A stretch of 64,000 nucleotides of DNA from Streptomyces sp. S.PNR 29 (GTDB taxonomy: Bacteria; Actinomycetota; Actinomycetes; Streptomycetales; Streptomycetaceae): the NCBI RefSeq assembly GCF_030386795.1, contig NZ_JANUQM010000010.1:186001-250000 (forward strand), read 5' to 3'. The position numbers and the translations under genes were made by a program. A model generated the notes under the pieces. It saw only the letters and a list, made by a program, of their open reading frames with translations. It was not told where the DNA came from and did not search any database. Every line of letters starts with the position of its first letter. The stretch's first letter is position 1. Of this stretch, positions 22,699 to 31,350 are shown piece after piece.

Positions 22699-24382
22699 TC
22701 AGCCGGTGAAGCCGGCCGTGACGGACGTGAACTGCCAGGTGTTCTGGCTGATGCCGGAGCAGTTGCTCGTCACTCCGCCGCCCGGGCAGGGCCGGTCACG
22801 GTTGACCGACCAGAAGGCGAGCCGCGCGATGTGGTGGCTGTTGGCCCAGTCGCGGATCTGCGTCCATGTCGCGGGCGAGGTGAGCTCCTGCTGGTCGCTC
22901 AGACCGTTCATGCCGGAGATGCCGATGTGGGCGTAGGCCGTGGCGTCGTCCCAGCCGAAGGTGGACCTGAGCTTGTTCTTCAGTCCTTCGGTGGCGTTCA
23001 CGGTGTTGCCGTACATGTCGGCGCCTCCGCCGAAGTCGAACGGCATGATCGTGAAGACGTCGATGCCCGCGTTCAGCGCCTTGGCCTGCTCGATGAGCCG
23101 GTTGCCCCAGTACGTCGGGCCGGTCGTCGAGGTGCCGAAGGTGACGATCGTGCGCAGGCCCGGGTTGTTCGCCTTGACGATCTTCAGGGCGTTCAGGATC
23201 CGGTCCTGCACGGCCGCGTTCTCGAACTCGTCCGTGTTCTCGATGTCGACGTCGATCGCCTTCAGCCCGTAGGCGTCGATCACCTTCTGGTACGCGCCCG
23301 CCAGCGCCTCGGCCGTCGAGCAGTTCGGTCCGAGCTTGTTGCCGCTCCAGCCGCCGATCGACGGGACGATGTCACCGCCCGCCGAGCGGATGGCGTTGAT
23401 GACGGCCTGGTCGTTGCCGCCGGTCAGCGGACGTTGCCCGTCCCAGGCGGGGGTGCAGCCGCCGGAGGAGAGGATGAACGCCATCGTGTACCACTTGATG
23501 CCGGTCGCGCTCATCACCGAGGTCGCGCTCGGCGGGTCGCCCCAGCCGAGGTAGAGGTAGGGCGCGGCCTGTTTGAACCCGCTGCCGCCGCCACCGCCCG
23601 CCTCGGTCGTGACGGTCACCGCGTTCGAGGCCGCCGAGGTGTTCCCGGCCGCGTCCCGTGCCTTCACGGTGAACGTGTACCCCGTGCTGGGCGCGAGTCC
23701 ACTGACCGTGGCCGAGGTGCCGGAGACGCTGAGCACCTGGCTGGAGCCGCTGTAGACGTCGTACGCGGTGACACCGACGTCGTCCGTCGAGGCGTTCCAG
23801 GCGAGGGACACGCTGGAGGAGGTCTTTCCGGTGGAGCGGAGGTTCGAGGGGGCCGTCGGCGCCTGGGAGTCCGAACCGCCACCGCCGGGACCGTCGAGGC
23901 TGATGTCGTCGGCGTGGTAGGTGCCCTGCGCGTACCAGCCGTGCACATAGACCGTCGCCCGGGTCTGTGCGGCGCCGGTGGTGAACGACACGCTGAGCCG
24001 GCTGTACGCCGACGGCGACGACGTCCACGTCGAGGAGCCGCCGTCCACACCCAGATAGACGTAAGCGCCGCGCACCCAGCCGGTGAGCTGGTACGTCGTG
24101 TTCGGCTGCACGGAGACGGTCTGGCTGCACTTGGCGATGTCGCTCGAACTCACCGCCCCGGCAAGGGCCTTGGTCCCGCCGTGCACCGGGGAGGAGACGA
24201 CCGAGCCGAGGTTGTTGGCAGGACCAGGGGGAGAGGGCCCCCGACTCGAAGCCGGGATTGGCGAGGACGTTGGCCGCGTGGGCCGTACCGGGCAGGGCGA
24301 CCGCTCCGGTGAGGGCCCGGGCGGCGGAGCCGAGGAGGGCGAGGAGACGACGTCTGGGGCGTCGGAGAAGTGAGGAGCGCAC
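22699..24382 (-). CDS. Secreted family 18 chitinase with CBM and FnIII domains, frameshifted near its 5' end
   Basis: The gene starts at GTG 24382 behind AGGGAG and reads a Sec signal (LLRRPRRRLLALLGSA, cleavage near AHA), then NPGFESGALSPWSC. At about 24217 the frame must shift by one base to continue with NNLGSVVSSPVHGGTKAL and the rest of the protein to 22699. From there a carbohydrate-binding module, an FnIII domain (APTAPSNLRSTGKTSSSVSL), a glycine linker and a GH18 barrel follow; the catalytic DxDxE is in LKAIDVDIENTDEF. As written, the frame cannot join signal and enzyme, so this is either a real one-base lesion or a sequence error. An internal GTG at 24186 would give a 495-residue protein without signal. 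A DasR-like box lies 56-71 bases upstream. Confidence 0.85.
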
Positions 24383-24437
24383 GCGATCTCCCTGAAGGTA
24401 TGGGGGTGTTCGGGAGTGCAGAGAGGTGCGCCACCAA

Positions 24438-24453
24438 GTTGGTATGGACCAAT
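24438..24453 (-). promoter_or_regulatory. DasR operator (dre) upstream of chitinase
   Basis: On the minus strand the site reads ATTGGTCCATACCAAC, with inverted arms TTGGT and ACCAA. It matches 12 of 16 positions of the remembered dre consensus ACTGGTCTAGACCACT. Chitinase promoters of Streptomyces are classical DasR targets, and the position 56-71 bases before the start codon suits a repressor site. Expected effect: induction when amino-sugar phosphates accumulate. Confidence 0.65.
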
Positions 24454-24524
24454 CGCGGTGTCAAGAGCTGACGCCGGATCGGCCCATACCGGTGAGCTCG
24501 GCGCTGGGGTCTGTCAGACAGGCC

Positions 24525-25655
24525 CTAGAGAGGCAGCGCCTGCGCCGCGGCCCCGACGGAGTCGGCCGGCGCGGGGGAGGGGACCGCCGGCAACAGCGCC
24601 TCCGCGTCCTCCGCCCGCTGCTGCGGCAGCGACACCGGCCGCAACGGCCGCGGCCCCGACACCACCGTGTAGTCCTGCCCCAGGAACGGCGGCTCGACCT
24701 GCCCCGGATCCTCGCCGAGCGCCAACTGCACAGCCAGCCAGGGCGCGTTGACACCGCACAGCGACAGCTGATGCAGCCCACCGGCCGGACGCGTGTTGAC
24801 GTCCATGAGGACGGGTTCCCCGCCGAACATCCGGAACTGGATGTTGGACAGATAGTGCAGCCCGAAGCCCTCCGCGATCCGCCGCGCCGGCTCCAGCCAC
24901 TGCTCGTGCAGCGTGAACCCCCGCCGCCGGCCGTTCTTGGTGCGGCCCACGGCCAGGCGCACCCGGTTGTCCGGGCCGGTCAGGCAGTCCACCGACACCT
25001 CCGGCTGCTCCAGACGCGGCATCACCAGCCAGTCCACCGGCTCCTCGGCCTTCCGCACCGCCTCGACGACCAGGTCGAGCGGCACGTACGGGCTGGGAAA
25101 GCCGCTCAGGTGCGTGACGGAGAAGGGGGCGCGCGTGATCACGCGGAAGCCGACCCCGCCCGCCCCGGACGCCGGCTTGAAGCACGCCTTGTGGTCGTGC
25201 GCCTCCAACTCCTCGACAGCGGCGATGAGTTCGCCCGCGGTCCGCACCCGCCACCACGGCGGCACGGGCACGCCGATCGCCTGGACCGCCTCGTAGGCGA
25301 TCACCTTGTCCTGGAAGACGGCCACCGCCTCGGGCGGCGGCGCCAGCAGGGCCGTGCCGGCCGCCTCGAACTCCGCGCGGTGCGCCACGATCGCCGCCTG
25401 GTGCAGTCGCGGCACGAACACGTCGATGCCCCGCCGCGCGCACTGGTCCAGGGCGAACTCCACGTAGGCGGCCGGGGACAGCCCCTCCGGCTCCAGCTCG
25501 GCGGTGTCGGCCGCGGCCAGGACGGGGGAGTCGGCGTCGCCGTGCGTGGCATGGATCTCGACGGCCCGGTCGCTGGGATTTCTCCGCAGCTGATCCATGA
25601 AGAACACGTTCTCCGCGTACGTGCGGTTGAGCCAGACGCGTACGCGAGAGACCAT
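24525..25655 (-). CDS. ATP-grasp domain protein
   Basis: 376 residues from the ATG at 25655, with GAAAGG eight bases upstream. The ATP-grasp core is seen in ACFKPASGAGGVGFRVI (nucleotide-binding lysine and glycine loop), LVMPRLEQPEVSVD and the metal-binding end FGGEPVLMDVNTRPAGG. These enzymes join a carboxylate to an amine or thiol with ATP. The N-terminal pre-ATP-grasp part (RVRVWLNRTYAENVFFMDQL) suggests a sugar, peptide or amino acid ligase; substrate not recognised. It is divergent to the phosphoesterase and phosphopantetheinyl transferase pair. The last 40 residues are proline- and alanine-rich and probably flexible. Confidence 0.82.
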   Translation of the reverse strand: MVSRVRVWLNRTYAENVFFMDQLRRNPSDRAVEIHATHGDADSPVLAAADTAELEPEGLSPAAYVEFALDQCARRGIDVFVPRLHQAAIVAHRAEFEAAGTALLAPPPEAVAVFQDKVIAYEAVQAIGVPVPPWWRVRTAGELIAAVEELEAHDHKACFKPASGAGGVGFRVITRAPFSVTHLSGFPSPYVPLDLVVEAVRKAEEPVDWLVMPRLEQPEVSVDCLTGPDNRVRLAVGRTKNGRRRGFTLHEQWLEPARRIAEGFGLHYLSNIQFRMFGGEPVLMDVNTRPAGGLHQLSLCGVNAPWLAVQLALGEDPGQVEPPFLGQDYTVVSGPRPLRPVSLPQQRAEDAEALLPAVPSPAPADSVGAAAQALPL

Positions 25656-25965
25656 GCAGGCCGCCTTTCACGGTATGCGGGCAGGGCGAAGCAGGCCGTG
25701 CCCGGCCAGGGTGGATGGAGGGACACCAAACCGCCCCTGAGTGAGGGAAGTTCCGGCGGTGGTGTGTGGGGCGATCATACGGCCTCCCGGGACCGCCGCG
25801 TGCAACGCCCGTGTTACGGATTTCCCGATCATCACGCCACGTGGAACACCGGGCCCGGGCCGGCCGACGCGCCGGAAGGTCCCGCCCTTGTCCCTCGCCC
25901 ACGGATATGATCAGGTGGTGCCGTTCTTGTCCCCCGAGGGGGCGACGTGCGCGGAGGGGGCGAGA
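25656..25965. promoter_or_regulatory. 310-bp divergent intergenic region with a TATGAT -10 candidate
   Basis: This gap separates the ATP-grasp gene from the phosphoesterase gene. TATGAT at 25906-25911 is a good -10 element on the plus strand, but no -35 at usual spacing was seen. A transcript starting near 25918 would have a 48-base leader with GGAGG before GTG 25966, or would be leaderless from the in-frame GTG at 25918. Nothing else stands out. Confidence 0.45.
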
Positions 25966-26844
25966 GTGACGTCGACGGCCGGTGGTGCCGGGCACCTGTG
26001 GGCCATCAGCGACCTGCACATCGGTTATCCGGAGAACCGCGCCCTGGTCGAGAAGATGCACCCCGAGTCGGACGCCGACTGGCTCCTGGTCGCCGGCGAT
26101 GTCGCGGAGACCGTGTCCGACATCCGCTGGGCTCTGAAGACGCTCGCGGACCGCTTCCACCGGGTCGTGTGGGTGCCCGGCAACCACGAGTTGTGGACCC
26201 ATCCGAAGGACACCGTCACCCTGCGGGGCGTCGCCCGCTACCAGTACCTCGTCGAGATGTGCCGGGACCTCGGCGTGACCACGCCGGAGGACCCCTACCC
26301 GGTCTGGGACGGCCCGGGCGGCCCGGTCGTCGTCGCCCCGCTGTTCCTGCTCTACGACTACTCCTTCCTGCCGGCCGGGTGCACCACCAAGGAGGAGGGA
26401 CTGGAGTACGCGCACGGAACCGGGGTCGTGTGCAACGACGAGTTCCTGCTGCACCCCGACCCCTACCCGAGCCGTGAGGCCTGGTGCCGGGCGCGGGTCG
26501 CCGAGACCGAACGCAGACTCGCCGAACTGCCTCGCGACCTGCCCGTGATCCCCGTCAACCACTACCCGCTGGACCGGCACCCGACCGACATCCTGTGGTA
26601 CCCCGAGTTCGCCATGTGGTGCGGCACCAGCCTGACCGCCGACTGGCACCGCCGGTTCCGCGTCGACACCATGGTCTACGGCCACCTCCACATTCCGCGC
26701 ACCACCTGGCACGAGGGCGTCCGCTTCAAGGAAGTGTCGGTGGGCTACCCCCGCGAGTGGCGCAAACGCACGCAACCCCCCGGACGGCTGCGCCGCATCC
26801 TGCCCAGGGAGCCCGAGGATTCCAAGGAAGGCGAGGTCTGGTGA
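25966..26844 (+). CDS. Cytoplasmic metallophosphoesterase
   Basis: 292 residues from GTG 25966, chosen for the GGAGG eight bases upstream; GTG 25918 in the same frame is a leaderless alternative. Calcineurin-type motifs are complete: WAISDLHIGY, LLVAGDVAE, WVPGNHELW, NHYPLDRH and VYGHLHIPRTTW. It overlaps the phosphopantetheinyl transferase gene by four bases (GTGA), so the two are co-translated. The link suggests a role around CoA or carrier-protein phosphopantetheine turnover, such as removing the arm or clearing adenosine bisphosphate. The role is inferred from context. Confidence 0.9.
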   Translation: MTSTAGGAGHLWAISDLHIGYPENRALVEKMHPESDADWLLVAGDVAETVSDIRWALKTLADRFHRVVWVPGNHELWTHPKDTVTLRGVARYQYLVEMCRDLGVTTPEDPYPVWDGPGGPVVVAPLFLLYDYSFLPAGCTTKEEGLEYAHGTGVVCNDEFLLHPDPYPSREAWCRARVAETERRLAELPRDLPVIPVNHYPLDRHPTDILWYPEFAMWCGTSLTADWHRRFRVDTMVYGHLHIPRTTWHEGVRFKEVSVGYPREWRKRTQPPGRLRRILPREPEDSKEGEVW

Positions 26845-27521
26845 TCGAGGAACTGCTGCCGGACACCGTGGTCACCGTGGAGGCGCACGGTCACGACGAG
26901 GCCTGGCACGCGCCCCTGTACCCCGAGGAAGCGGTGCTGGTGGCCAAGGCGGTCGACAAGCGGCGCCGGGAGTTCGCCGCCGTGCGCTCCTGTGCCCGCC
27001 AGGCCATGGAGAAGCTCGGCGTCCCGCCCCACCCCGTGCTGCCCGGCGAACGCGGCGCGCCGCAGTGGCCGTCCGGCCTGGTCGGCAGCATGACCCACTG
27101 CGACGGCTACTGCGCCGCCGCCTTGGTGCGCGCCACCGACCTGGCCTCCCTCGGCATCGACGCGGAGCCCGACGGACCGCTCCCGGAGGGGGTCCTGCCC
27201 GCCGTGTCCCTGCCCGGGGAGGCGCGGCGACTGCGCCTCCTGGCCGAGGAGCACCCAGGGGTCCACTGGGACCGGCTGCTGTTCAGCGCCAAGGAGTCCG
27301 TCTACAAGGCGTGGTTCCCCCTCACCCGGAAGTGGCTCGACTTCACGGAGGCCGACATCGAGATCACCGCGGCCACCGGCGAAGGACGGCACGGCACCTT
27401 CCGCGCCGTCCTCCTCGTGCCGGGCCCGCAGGTGGCCGGCCGCCGCCTCGCGCACTTCGACGGCCGCTGGACCGCCGGGCGTGGCCTGGTGGCCACGGCG
27501 GTGACGGTCCCGCACGGCTGA
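26841..27521 (+). CDS. 4'-phosphopantetheinyl transferase (EntD/Sfp-like)
   Basis: 226 residues from the GTG overlapping the phosphoesterase stop. Family motifs are present in order: GSMTHCDGYCAAAL, ASLGIDAEP (first metal Asp) and LLFSAKESVYKAWFPLT (WxxKEA-like, here SAKESVYKAW). It transfers the phosphopantetheine arm from CoA to a conserved serine of carrier proteins of polyketide, fatty acid or nonribosomal peptide systems. No biosynthetic cluster is in the window, so it is likely the general transferase of the organism. Streptomyces species usually carry one such gene outside clusters. Confidence 0.93.
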   Translation: MIEELLPDTVVTVEAHGHDEAWHAPLYPEEAVLVAKAVDKRRREFAAVRSCARQAMEKLGVPPHPVLPGERGAPQWPSGLVGSMTHCDGYCAAALVRATDLASLGIDAEPDGPLPEGVLPAVSLPGEARRLRLLAEEHPGVHWDRLLFSAKESVYKAWFPLTRKWLDFTEADIEITAATGEGRHGTFRAVLLVPGPQVAGRRLAHFDGRWTAGRGLVATAVTVPHG

Positions 27522-27547
27522 ACGACCGGCTGAGCGACCGGCCCGGG

Positions 27548-27784
27548 TCACCCCTGGGGGCACCAGCTCCGCAGCAGCCGGAAGAACGACTCCTCGTTGC
27601 CGGTCAGGCCCGCGGCCGCCAGGGCCTGTTCCGCCTCGGCGAGCACCGCCGGCGGGACGACCGCCGGTCGGTGGCCGCCGGGCGGGCCGGACTCGGCGTC
27701 CAAGGCGGCTCGGACCGTGTGCAGCAGCCGCAGATAGGCCTGGACGGCCATGCGCTCACGGTCGGTCAGTACGGCGGTGGTCAT
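27548..27784 (-). CDS. Small hypothetical protein
   Basis: 78 residues from the ATG at 27784, preceded by GGGGAG nine bases upstream. The sequence is mostly alpha-helical by eye (DRERMAVQAYLRLLHTV, LAEAEQALAAAGL) with one cysteine near the end (LRSWCPQG). No domain was recognised. It converges on the phosphopantetheinyl transferase gene with 26 bases between stops, and follows the XRE/ImmA pair after a 177-base gap in which nothing was seen. The frame remains open further upstream, but that part lacks coding character. Confidence 0.6.
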   Translation of the reverse strand: MTTAVLTDRERMAVQAYLRLLHTVRAALDAESGPPGGHRPAVVPPAVLAEAEQALAAAGLTGNEESFFRLLRSWCPQG

Positions 27785-27961
27785 GGGTCGGCTCTCCCCG
27801 TGTCGGTGCGATCGGCGGTCATGCGCGTGGGCGCACCTCCAGCTTGCCGTCCGCCACTGACAATGCCCCCGCGTTCCGCCCCGGTTCGCCCGCTCAGCGC
27901 ATGCGGAACGCACCGAAGCCGCGTCAGGGACCCGTCCGCGCCGGAGGGAACCGGCCGTCGC

Positions 27962-28519
27962 TCAGCCCTGCGACCCCAGGTACCCCAGCGACGCCTCGAT
28001 CCGCCCGGCCAGATGATCGCGCTGCACCGGTCCGCGCAACGACGAACCGGCCAGCCAGGTACGGCACTTGCTGGCCAGCAACAGACCGAAGCTCTCGGCC
28101 TCCTCCTCTTCGGCGAGGTCGAAGCGGGAGCGGGCGGCGACCTTCAGGACGGTCGCTCTCAGGACCGCGTCGTCGGCGTCGTCGCTGAGCAGCCGGGCGG
28201 CGACCGCGGCACCGTCGACGTGGTGGCTGCAGTGCCCGGCCTTCATGTGCCACAGCTCGTGTCCGAGGATCACCAACTGGTGGTCCGGTGCGGTGCGTTC
28301 CTCGATCACGACGAGGTCCCGGTCGGCCATGTCGAGCCACAGCCCGCTGGCGGTCCCGGGCGGGAAGGCGGCCGTACGGAAGTGGACGGGACGGCCACGG
28401 CGTCTGCTCATCGCCTCGCACAGCGCGGCGTACAGGTCGGCGGGCCGCGCCGGGGCGGGAAGCGTCAGCTCCGCGACCAACTCGCCGCACAGGCGGCGCA
28501 TTTCCCTACCGATGCCCAC
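27962..28519 (-). CDS. ImmA/IrrE-family metallopeptidase-like protein
   Basis: 185 residues from GTG 28519, chosen because GGGGAG lies four to five bases upstream and just after the XRE stop; an ATG at 28501 has no spaced ribosome site. The zinc motif is complete as ILGHELWHMKAGH. Family members cleave a partner XRE repressor, as ImmA does for ImmR in Bacillus and IrrE for DdrO in Deinococcus. The gene directly follows an XRE regulator gene with a 14-base gap, the standard pair arrangement. Expected job: relieve repression under stress or a cell signal; the trigger is unknown. Confidence 0.85.
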   Translation of the reverse strand: MGIGREMRRLCGELVAELTLPAPARPADLYAALCEAMSRRRGRPVHFRTAAFPPGTASGLWLDMADRDLVVIEERTAPDHQLVILGHELWHMKAGHCSHHVDGAAVAARLLSDDADDAVLRATVLKVAARSRFDLAEEEEAESFGLLLASKCRTWLAGSSLRGPVQRDHLAGRIEASLGYLGSQG

Positions 28520-28533
28520 TTGTCTCCCCAGGC

Positions 28534-29193
28534 TCACGACTCGGGCCGCTTGACGCTCTCCAGGAGCATGTCCAGCCACTCCGCGACCTTGTCGCGGTGC
28601 TGGTCGGTGGGCAGCTGCGCGGCCCGCCAGGCGATCCCGCGGACGCCGTGGTCCTGCAGCAGCCGCTCCAGCGGGTCGTCGGCCGCCGCGGCCGCCTTCC
28701 GCTCCCGGTCGGCGAGCTGCTGCAGCAGTTCCTGCTCGGTCTGCTGCAGCGCGCCGGCGAGCGCTTCGGGGTCCTCGGCCGTGAGGAAGCCGGCGTGCAC
28801 CCGGAAGAAGCGCTGGATGGCGTCGCAGTGCTCCATGGTGGGACGCCGGTCCCCGTTGATGAGCGCGCCCGCCTGCTGCCGCGACATGCCCGCGCCGTCG
28901 GCGATCTCCTGCTGGGTGTACTTGCGTCCGTTCGGCTTCAGCCGGGTGCGGCGCAACAGGTCCAGCCGCTGCAGGAACCGGGCCTGCACGTCGGGTTCGC
29001 CCGCGGGCCGGCCGCTCAGCAGGGCCCTGACCACGGGTTCCGGGACGCCGGAGGCGACGGACAGGCGGCCCACGTCGAAGACCTCGGCGTGCGGCACGCC
29101 GAGCCGGTCGGCGAGTGCGGTGACGCGGGCGACGACGGCCGGCAGCGCGGCGGTCGGCGTGGCGCCCGGACCTTCGACGAAGCCACCCGACAC
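28534..29193 (-). CDS. XRE-family transcriptional regulator
   Basis: 219 residues from GTG 29193, with AGGAG eight bases upstream. The helix-turn-helix is in the middle (YTQQEIADGAGMSRQQAGALI), with helical flanks on both sides; the N-terminal part has another helix-turn-helix-like stretch (DVGRLSVASGVPEPVVRALL). The C-terminal half is rich in Glu and Gln and probably forms a coiled coil (QTEQELLQQLADRERKA). The ImmA/IrrE-like peptidase encoded next is the likely partner that inactivates it. It is divergent to an MmyB-like sensor gene. Confidence 0.85.
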   Translation of the reverse strand: MSGGFVEGPGATPTAALPAVVARVTALADRLGVPHAEVFDVGRLSVASGVPEPVVRALLSGRPAGEPDVQARFLQRLDLLRRTRLKPNGRKYTQQEIADGAGMSRQQAGALINGDRRPTMEHCDAIQRFFRVHAGFLTAEDPEALAGALQQTEQELLQQLADRERKAAAAADDPLERLLQDHGVRGIAWRAAQLPTDQHRDKVAEWLDMLLESVKRPES

Positions 29194-29340
29194 CGACAGA
29201 TCTCCTACGTCTCTCACAGGCTTCTCACAAGCGGTTGCCGTGAACTTCCCGGAGAGTAGCCCCTTGTTCGAACTCACATCCAGGTCTCGCCACAACTGTG
29301 GCCAATTTCAGCCGTCAACAGGCACGAAATGCCACGATAG

Positions 29341-29370
29341 TTGACACGACTTGCGTCCGGGCAGCAGGAT
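29341..29370 (+). promoter_or_regulatory. Candidate promoter for MmyB-like gene
   Basis: TTGACA at 29341-29346 is a perfect -35 hexamer, and CAGGAT at 29365-29370 is an 18-base-spaced weak -10. They lie 47 bases upstream of the ATG at 29417 inside the 223-base divergent region with the XRE gene. Confidence 0.4.
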
Positions 29371-29416
29371 CGGGGCGCCGCGTGAAGGCCGCATAGGCAA
29401 GAGGGGTGACCTCCCG

Positions 29417-30076
29417 ATGGCATTTCAGGCAGGAGGGCAGCGGTCGGTACCGCGGCCCGTCCCCCGGACTCCCGAGGCCCAGGCCTATCTGCAGGACTAC
29501 ACCGCGTTGCTGGAGGCCGTCCCCTTCCCCTCCTTCGTCGTCGACCACCGCTGGGACGTGGTCCTGGCCAACAGTGCCTTCCGGACACTTTTCCGCGAGG
29601 TCGGGGCGCATCCGACGGCCATGCCGGACGGCAACTTCCTCAGGTTCGTCCTGTTCCATCCGGACGCTGCCACGGTCCTGGGCGAGCACGAGTCGAGCTG
29701 GTGCCTGCCGATGCTGGCCCACTTCGCGGCCGCCGTGGAGCGGCACGGCCACGACCATGGACTGCAGGCCATCCGCCGCGACATCGCCCAGGACCCGATC
29801 ATGGAGGCCGCCTACCGGCAGGGCCTGCCGCACTGGATCCGCGCGGTCGGCGAGGAGGCCGCCGAGCAGGACGGCGCCGTCCGTCCGCTGCACCACCCCG
29901 ACCCACGCTGGGGAACCACCGACTGCCGGATCGTGGTGGAGACCCCGAGGTCCCTCGAACAGTCCGGTTACACGCGGCTGACGCTGGTCCTGCGCGAGGC
30001 CCGCCGCACCCCGTCCAGGGTCCGCCGGAGCCGCCGCTCCGCCTCCCATCTCAGGGTGGTTCCGACGGCCGAGTGA
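29417..30076 (+). CDS. MmyB-like ligand-binding (PAS-like) domain protein without HTH
   Basis: 219 residues from the ATG at 29417. The whole protein resembles the sensor half of MmyB-type regulators: LLEAVPFPSFVVDHRWDVVLAN, then FLRFVLFHPDAATVL and repeated helices, ending in TPRSLEQSGYTRLTLVL. The usual N-terminal XRE DNA-binding domain is missing. It could act as a stand-alone sensor that partners the divergent XRE regulator. In the last 25 residues the protein is strongly basic (RRTPSRVRRSRRS), which may contact DNA or membrane. Role inferred. Confidence 0.75.
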   Translation: MAFQAGGQRSVPRPVPRTPEAQAYLQDYTALLEAVPFPSFVVDHRWDVVLANSAFRTLFREVGAHPTAMPDGNFLRFVLFHPDAATVLGEHESSWCLPMLAHFAAAVERHGHDHGLQAIRRDIAQDPIMEAAYRQGLPHWIRAVGEEAAEQDGAVRPLHHPDPRWGTTDCRIVVETPRSLEQSGYTRLTLVLREARRTPSRVRRSRRSASHLRVVPTAE

Positions 30077-30105
30077 GCGCCGTCGGCGTTCCCTGTGTGT
30101 TTTGC

Positions 30106-30185
30106 GTTCGCCTGCGATCAAGCACTGAGTGCTGTCCGATCGATTTCGATCGGACAGAAACGTTCACAAGTGATCGCATGCGAAC
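30106..30185. promoter_or_regulatory. Nested palindromic operator upstream of DeoR/LacI hybrid regulator
   Basis: Two concentric inverted repeats. The inner one is perfect: CTGTCCGATCGA (30132-30143), two bases, TCGATCGGACAG (30146-30157). The outer one has GTTCGCCTGCGATCA (30106-30120) against TGATCGCATGCGAAC (30171-30185), 14 of 15 complementary. The centres are one base apart. The structure ends 37 bases before the regulator start at 30223. It most likely binds that regulator and perhaps a second dimer or tetramer. Confidence 0.75.
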
Positions 30186-30222
30186 TACACTCGAACCCAC
30201 GCCGAAGGAAACGGAGTGGGTC

Positions 30223-31278
30223 ATGCACGCCGAGGAACGACACCAGGCGATCCTGCACCGGCTGCGCCAGAGCGGCTCGATCAGAGTCAGTGACGTCGCC
30301 GGCGAGCTGGGCGTCTCGTCCGTGACGATCCGCCGGGACGTCGAGACGCTCGACGAGCGCGGGCTGCTCGCGCGGGTGCACGGCGGAGCCGTCCTGCCCG
30401 AGACCCGTACCGGGACCGGTCCCGCCCCCGAGCCCTGGCGGCCGCCCGGCGGGCAGCTCCCGCGCACCTTCGGCATGATCGTGCCGGACGCGTCGTCCTA
30501 CTACCCCGAGGTCATCCGGGGTGCCCGCGAGGCCGCGGGCCGGCACGGCGTCCGGCTCGTCCTCGGCATCTCCCGCTACGACGAGACCGAGGAGCGGGCC
30601 CAGGCGGAGCGGCTGCTCGCCGACGACGTGGACGCCCTCCTCCTCGCCCCCGGCGGCACCGGCGACACCACCCCCTGGTACGCCGAACTGCCGGTCCCCG
30701 TCATGCTGGTGGAGAGCCGGCAGGGCGAGGACAGCCCCGCCGAGTACGTCATCAGCGACCACGCCTACGGCGCCCGGCTCGCCGTACGCCACCTCGCCGG
30801 CCTCGGCCGGCGGCGCATCGCACTGGCCGTGCGGGAGGACACCCCGCATGCCGCCGCCCTCACCGAGGGCTACGGGACCGGGCTGGCGACGGCGGGCCTC
30901 GACGCCCCCGAGGCGCCGCGCCTCACCTCCGACACGGCCCCCGGCGACCAGGACGGCCGTCTGGATGCCTACGTCGAGCTGGCCGAGGCGGGAGCCCTGG
31001 ACGCGGTACTGGTCCACGACGACCAGGACGCGCTGCTGCTGCTGTCCCGACTGCGCGGCCGGGACCTCGCCGTCCCGAAGGACCTCGCGATCGTCGCGTA
31101 CGGCGACGAGGTCGCCGCCCTCGCGGACACGCCGCTGACCGCCGTGGCGCCGCCCAGGCGTGCCGTGGGCGGCGCAGCCGTGGACCTCCTGCTCCAGCGC
31201 CTCGGCGACCCCGACCGGCCCCCGCACCGCCTGTCGATCCTCCCCGAACTGCACGTCCGTTCGTCGACCGCCGGCTGA
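30223..31278 (+). CDS. Hybrid regulator: DeoR-type HTH with LacI-type sugar-binding domain
   Basis: 351 residues from the ATG at 30223, preceded by GGAG six bases upstream. Residues 1-60 are a DeoR winged helix (LGVSSVTIRRDVETLDERGL, RVHGGAV). From about 80 a LacI/GalR periplasmic-binding fold follows: FGMIVPDASSYYPEVIRGAREA, YVISDHAYGARLAVRHLAGLG, LAIVAYGDEVAALADTPLTAV. The frame is open far upstream but those codons belong to the MmyB-like gene region. Such hybrids sense a sugar and bind palindromes; the nested palindrome directly upstream is the natural target, giving autoregulation. The following hydroxyproline operon is 91 bases away and may also be affected. Confidence 0.88.
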   Translation: MHAEERHQAILHRLRQSGSIRVSDVAGELGVSSVTIRRDVETLDERGLLARVHGGAVLPETRTGTGPAPEPWRPPGGQLPRTFGMIVPDASSYYPEVIRGAREAAGRHGVRLVLGISRYDETEERAQAERLLADDVDALLLAPGGTGDTTPWYAELPVPVMLVESRQGEDSPAEYVISDHAYGARLAVRHLAGLGRRRIALAVREDTPHAAALTEGYGTGLATAGLDAPEAPRLTSDTAPGDQDGRLDAYVELAEAGALDAVLVHDDQDALLLLSRLRGRDLAVPKDLAIVAYGDEVAALADTPLTAVAPPRRAVGGAAVDLLLQRLGDPDRPPHRLSILPELHVRSSTAG

Positions 31279-31350
31279 CCGGCCGACCGCCCCCGGACGG
31301 AGCCGGCAGTCGCGTCAGCGCTGGTCGGACGCCGTTTTCAGCACATGGGG

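Noticed and set aside
31270..31307. GCCGGCT/AGCCGGC inverted repeat after the hybrid regulator
   Set aside because: Only 7 bp with a 24-base loop and no T-run; expected by chance at this GC content.
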